NCBI GenBank assembly: GCA_900320815.1
Contig: ONTY01000050.1
Span: forward strand, 1-7,627
Length of the DNA: 7,627 nt
DNA from: an uncultured Pseudomonadota bacterium
Lineage (GTDB): Bacteria > Pseudomonadota > Gammaproteobacteria > Burkholderiales > Burkholderiaceae_C
Direction of reading: 5' to 3'
How positions within the stretch are numbered: position 1 is the stretch's first letter; every line of letters starts with the position of its first letter. Made by a program: the position numbers and the translations under genes. Positions 4,983 to 7,627 of the stretch are shown here, one piece after another. The notes under the pieces are model-generated. The model ran no database searches. It was given only the letters and a program-made list of their open reading frames with translations, and had not been told where the DNA came from.

Positions 4983-6296
4983 TTATGGTGCCACCACCGC
5001 TGAAAGCCGCTGCGCCATGCCGCGTGCGGCGCGCACGCCACTGGCAAAGCAGGCGGTGAGCAGGTAGCCGCCCGTGGGCGCCTCCCAGTCCAGCATCTCG
5101 CCGGCAACAAACAGCCCGGGCGCGCTGCGGCATTGCAGCGCCTCATCCAGCGCCTCCAGCCGCACGCCGCCGGCGGTGCTGATTGCCTCCGCCACCGGGC
5201 GCGGGCCGCTGAGCGCGATGGGCAGCGCCTTGATGGCCGCCGCCAGCGCCGCCGCATCGTCAAACGTCGCCGCCGGCAGCACTTCGTGCAGCAGCGCGGT
5301 GTGCACGCCCTGCAGCCCCAGGCTGCCCTTGAGGTGTGTGGACAGGCTGCGCCGCCCGCGCGGGCGCTGCAACGCTTGCAAAACGTTTTCGGCGTCGCTG
5401 TCGGGCAGCAAATCCAGCGTGAATGTGGCGCTGCCACTGCGCTCAATTTCATCGCGCAGCAGCGCGCTGGCGGCGTATATCAGTCCGCCGCCCACACCCG
5501 TTTTTGTTATCACAAACTCACCGCGCCGCTCAAAGTGATTTCCGGCAGCGCCCGAAAAACGCAGCACCACATTTTTCAGCGGTGCACCGGCAAAATGCTC
5601 GGCAAAAAACGGCGTCCAGCCTTTTGCATCGCGCCCGCCCTGCCCCGCTGCGTCAAAGCCGCAATTGGCTGCGCGCAGCGGCGCCACGGGTACACCTGCC
5701 CGCTCCAGCACGGGCACCCACGCGCCATCAGTGCCCACGCGCGGCCAGCTTGCGCCGCCCAGCGCCAGCAGCGCGCAGCGCGCACGCAGCCGCACCGTCC
5801 CCTGCGGCGTGGCAAAGGTGAGCGGCACACTGCCCGGCCACTCTTGTGGCCTGCCTTCAAAGCCCATCCAGCGCCAGCGCGTGTGCAATTGCACCCCGCC
5901 CGCCGCCAGGCGCCGCAGCCAGGCGCGCAGCAGCGGCGCCGCCCGCATGCCCTGCGGGAACACGCGCCCTGAGCTGCCGACAAAGGTCGGCGCCCCCAGC
6001 CCAGCCGCCCATTCGCACACCTGCTGCGGGCCAAAGCTCTGCAGCCAGTCCGTCACGTGCGGCGCACGCGCGCCATAGCGCGTGCAAAACTGCGCGAACG
6101 GCTCCGAGTGCGTGAGGTTCAGCCCGCCCTTGCCGGCGAGTAGAAACTTGCGCCCGGGCGTGGGCATGGCGTCAAAAATATGCGCACGCACGCCAGCGGC
6201 GGCGAGCTTTTCTGCGGCCATCAGTCCGGCAGGGCCGGCTCCGATGATGGCGGCGTCAAGGCATTCAGGGGGTGTGGAAAAAGCAGCATCAGTCAT
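4983..6296 (-). CDS. BaiN/HI0933-type FAD-dependent oxidoreductase (PP_4765-like flavoprotein)
   Basis: This 437-residue cytoplasmic flavoprotein belongs to the HI0933/BaiN superfamily; the text looks closest to the TIGR03862 subgroup. The N-terminal Rossmann motif GAGPAG is at residues 19-24 (DAAIIGAGPAGLMAAEKLAA). It is followed by PTPGRKFLLAGKGGLNLTHS, the family's second signature. The middle holds the family's inserted domain (LLALGGASWPRVGTDG is the GG-motif). The C-terminus has the second FAD-contact signature, VAGEMLDWEAPTGGYLL at about 397-413. I took ATG 6296 because family proteins begin shortly before the Rossmann strand. An in-frame ATG at 6362 would add 22 residues with three Cys and no similarity that I recognise. 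The SD is weak (AAGGGG about 13 nt upstream). The reaction of this subgroup is not established as far as I know; related BaiN has been linked to bile acid reduction. No close partner gene is visible. Confidence 0.93.
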   Translation of the reverse strand: MTDAAFSTPPECLDAAIIGAGPAGLMAAEKLAAAGVRAHIFDAMPTPGRKFLLAGKGGLNLTHSEPFAQFCTRYGARAPHVTDWLQSFGPQQVCEWAAGLGAPTFVGSSGRVFPQGMRAAPLLRAWLRRLAAGGVQLHTRWRWMGFEGRPQEWPGSVPLTFATPQGTVRLRARCALLALGGASWPRVGTDGAWVPVLERAGVPVAPLRAANCGFDAAGQGGRDAKGWTPFFAEHFAGAPLKNVVLRFSGAAGNHFERRGEFVITKTGVGGGLIYAASALLRDEIERSGSATFTLDLLPDSDAENVLQALQRPRGRRSLSTHLKGSLGLQGVHTALLHEVLPAATFDDAAALAAAIKALPIALSGPRPVAEAISTAGGVRLEALDEALQCRSAPGLFVAGEMLDWEAPTGGYLLTACFASGVRAARGMAQRLSAVVAP

Positions 6297-6418
6297 GGCG
6301 CAGCATTGTCCCCTTGTCTTGCGGCATAGCACGCATGCCGGCAACCGGACGCCAAGGTGCATATACCCATCTCTTTTGTGTCAGATTGCCCGCAGAATAT
6401 ACCGGCAACCAAAACATA

Positions 6419-6433
6419 CCTTAGCATCTAAGG
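6419..6433. repeat. Perfect 6-3-6 palindrome CCTTAG-CAT-CTAAGG
   Basis: A perfect inverted repeat with a 3-base centre lies 123 bp upstream of the flavoprotein start. On the minus strand it sits just where a -35 box would be for the TATATT at 6400-6395 (17-bp spacing places CTAAGG there). It could be an operator for a dimeric regulator. Six-base arms can also occur by chance. Confidence 0.35.
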
Positions 6434-6593
6434 CTCTGTTCGTCCGCCGTTGACATAAAAAAATACCCACCTTGCACGGGCGCACGGGTCAAGCACAAGG
6501 TCTGCCCCTGCAAAGAGGTGCGTGTTTTCATGGGCGCGCAAGACGTCAAGCGTGGTTGAGCAGAGCCGATATGATGCCAGTATGTTGTATTTA

Positions 6594-6610
6594 CCCGCGG
6601 CTTTCGCGGG
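6594..6610 (-). terminator. Candidate terminator hairpin after lnt
   Basis: CCCGCG (6594-6599) and CGCGGG (6605-6610) form a perfect GC stem with a 5-nt loop, starting 17 bp after the lnt stop on the minus strand. The following minus-strand bases (TAAATAC) are only a poor T tract, so termination may be partial. Confidence 0.5.
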
Positions 6611-6626
6611 CAATTGAGCATCAATG

Positions 6627-7627
6627 CTATGAGTATATGACCGCCCTCGCACGCCAGCGCGCCACTGCCAGACACGCCACGATGCACGCGGCGCAGGCGG
6701 CCACGAGCGGCCAGAGAGAAAAGCGCGAGACCGAGCGCACATACGACGTGATGCCGCTGCGGCCAATGAACTCGCCCTCCAGCACGGCGCGCTTGAGGGC
6801 AGGCAGGCGATGTGTGACGCGCCCGCTGGCGTCAATGATGGCAGTCGCGCCGGTGTTGGTGGCGCGCAGCATGGGGCGGGCGAACTCAATGGCGCGCATC
6901 CGGCTCATCGCCAAGTGTTGCGCGATGGCGTTGCTGGCGCCGAACCAGGCAATGTTGCTCAGGTTCACGAAGGCGGTGGGGGCAGCAGCGGCATCAAGAA
7001 AGCGCGCGGCCAGCTCTTCGCCAAACACGTCTTCGTAGCAGATGTTGGGCGCCAGCCGCTGCCCCTGCCATGCAAAGGAAGGCTGGCGCAGCGCGCCACG
7101 GTCAAAGTCGCCCAGCGGGATGTTCATGGCGTGCACAAACCACTTGAACAGCGGCGGGATGAACTCGCCAAAGGGCACGAGGTGGTGCTTGTTGTAGCGG
7201 TAGAGGGCGGCGCTGCCGGGCGCAATGCCAATGACCGAGTTGGTGAGACCCACCTCAAAGTCGCCCAGCGGGATGCCCAGCAGCGCCGCTTGCCCGCCGC
7301 TGACAAAGCGCCGCTGCAAGGCTTCCCAGTAGCCATCGGGCAACTCCTGCGGCAGCACGGGCACGGCGGTTTCCGGTCCGACGACCAGCGGCGCGCTGCT
7401 CTGGGCGATTTGCGCGCCGTACCACGCCAGCGAGTCGGCGATGCCGGTGCCGGGGACAAACTTTTCGTCTTGCGGGATGTTGCCCTGCAGCAGCTGCACG
7501 CGCAGCGGGGGCAGCGCGCCGCTGCGCGCGGCTTCGGGCGCGGGAATGAGCGTCGGCAAGATGAGCAGCAGGGCGATGGCAGCGGTGCAGTAGACGCGGT
7601 GCCGCTCCAGGCTGCGCGCGCTGCCGG
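6627..7627 (-). CDS. lnt: Apolipoprotein N-acyltransferase Lnt, C-terminal part (5' end outside window)
   Basis: Lnt adds the third acyl chain to lipoproteins at the periplasmic face of the inner membrane. The window holds about 332 residues; complete enzymes have about 500-540, so most N-terminal membrane helices are missing. The visible part starts inside the last helix before the catalytic domain (AAIALLLILPTLIP). The nitrilase-type domain then shows the catalytic triad: Glu in GPETAVP (codon 7371-7373), Lys in YNKHHLVPFGEFIP and Cys in PNICYEDVFGE (codon 7038-7040). Family stretches VNLSNIAWFG, QHLAMSRMRAIEFARP and LRATNTGATAIID follow. SNIAWFG, with Ile in place of Asp, is as I remember betaproteobacterial Lnt. 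A final helix at SLWPLVAACAACIVACLAVA anchors the C-terminus. The stop is TAG at 6627-6629. An apparent start at TTG 7559 is internal, because the frame runs open to the window edge. Confidence 0.95.
   Translation of the reverse strand, partial: GSARSLERHRVYCTAAIALLLILPTLIPAPEAARSGALPPLRVQLLQGNIPQDEKFVPGTGIADSLAWYGAQIAQSSAPLVVGPETAVPVLPQELPDGYWEALQRRFVSGGQAALLGIPLGDFEVGLTNSVIGIAPGSAALYRYNKHHLVPFGEFIPPLFKWFVHAMNIPLGDFDRGALRQPSFAWQGQRLAPNICYEDVFGEELAARFLDAAAAPTAFVNLSNIAWFGASNAIAQHLAMSRMRAIEFARPMLRATNTGATAIIDASGRVTHRLPALKRAVLEGEFIGRSGITSYVRSVSRFSLWPLVAACAACIVACLAVARWRARAVIYS

Larger units (their letters stand above)
6297..6626. other. Gene-free region between the flavoprotein gene and lnt
   Basis: I see no convincing gene in these 330 bp in any frame. 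Small frames here have no SD and no protein-like text. Contents that can be pointed out: a 9-mer CCGGCAACC occurring twice (6338-6346 and 6402-6410); the 6-3-6 palindrome at 6419-6433; an imperfect CCTTG/CAAGG inverted pair around 6470-6502 with two copies of GCACGGG inside; and the hairpin after lnt at 6594-6610. The flavoprotein promoter should be in the left half, but I find no good -35/-10 pair (TATATT on the minus strand at 6400-6395 is the best -10-like box). Confidence 0.6.

Noticed and set aside
4919..5452. Open extension of the pagL frame to 5452
   Set aside because: It overlaps the flavoprotein gene in another frame. The signal peptide starts at 4918.
5133..5972. 279-codon plus-strand frame opposite the flavoprotein gene
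   Set aside because: Antisense shadow. The flavoprotein signatures on the minus strand are unambiguous.
6450..6478. TTGACA at 6450-6455 as a -35 box on the plus strand
   Set aside because: The position 17 bp downstream is TGCACG, not a -10 box, and no plus-strand gene follows.

Overview
The window reads as chromosomal DNA of a high-GC betaproteobacterium. Burkholderiales, and probably Comamonadaceae-like, is my inference from how the MoaA, uracil phosphoribosyltransferase and Lnt protein texts read; I could not search a database. Flanking genes are about 70 % GC where I counted by hand.

Layout from left to right: (1) the 3' end of an iron-dependent alcohol dehydrogenase gene (+), then a Tat-signal aldo/keto reductase (+). 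(2) A uracil phosphoribosyltransferase gene, upp (-), cut in two. Its C-terminal part lies at 1418-1860 and its N-terminal part at 2881-3079, and between them sits a 1020-bp foreign segment. (3) Divergent from upp, moaA (+), GTP 3',8-cyclase of molybdenum cofactor synthesis, closed by a bidirectional terminator. (4) Convergent with it, a PagL-like outer-membrane lipid A deacylase (-). Upstream of that on the same strand is a BaiN/HI0933-type FAD oxidoreductase (-). (5) A gene-free stretch of about 330 bp, then the C-terminal two thirds of lnt (-), apolipoprotein N-acyltransferase, running off the right edge.

The most notable feature is the interruption of upp. Joining base 1860 to base 2881 restores an uninterrupted 213-codon UPRTase frame, so the net gain is exactly 1020 bp. 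I see no transposase, terminal inverted repeat or target-site duplication. The insert is more AT-rich than its surroundings, down to about 37 % GC in its middle. It looks like a slice cut from an accessory gene string: the tail of one gene, apparently frame-broken; a complete unrecognised 215-codon gene with a good ribosome-binding site; and the first nine codons of a third gene, cut off at the junction. The arrangement resembles effector/immunity or cargo clusters, but I cannot name any of the proteins.

The remaining genes are ordinary housekeeping or envelope genes. Points of detail include a Tat signal on an NADPH-type reductase, a shifted acidic residue in the PagL active-site motif, and a nine-A homopolymer with a terminator-like hairpin directly before the pagL start codon.
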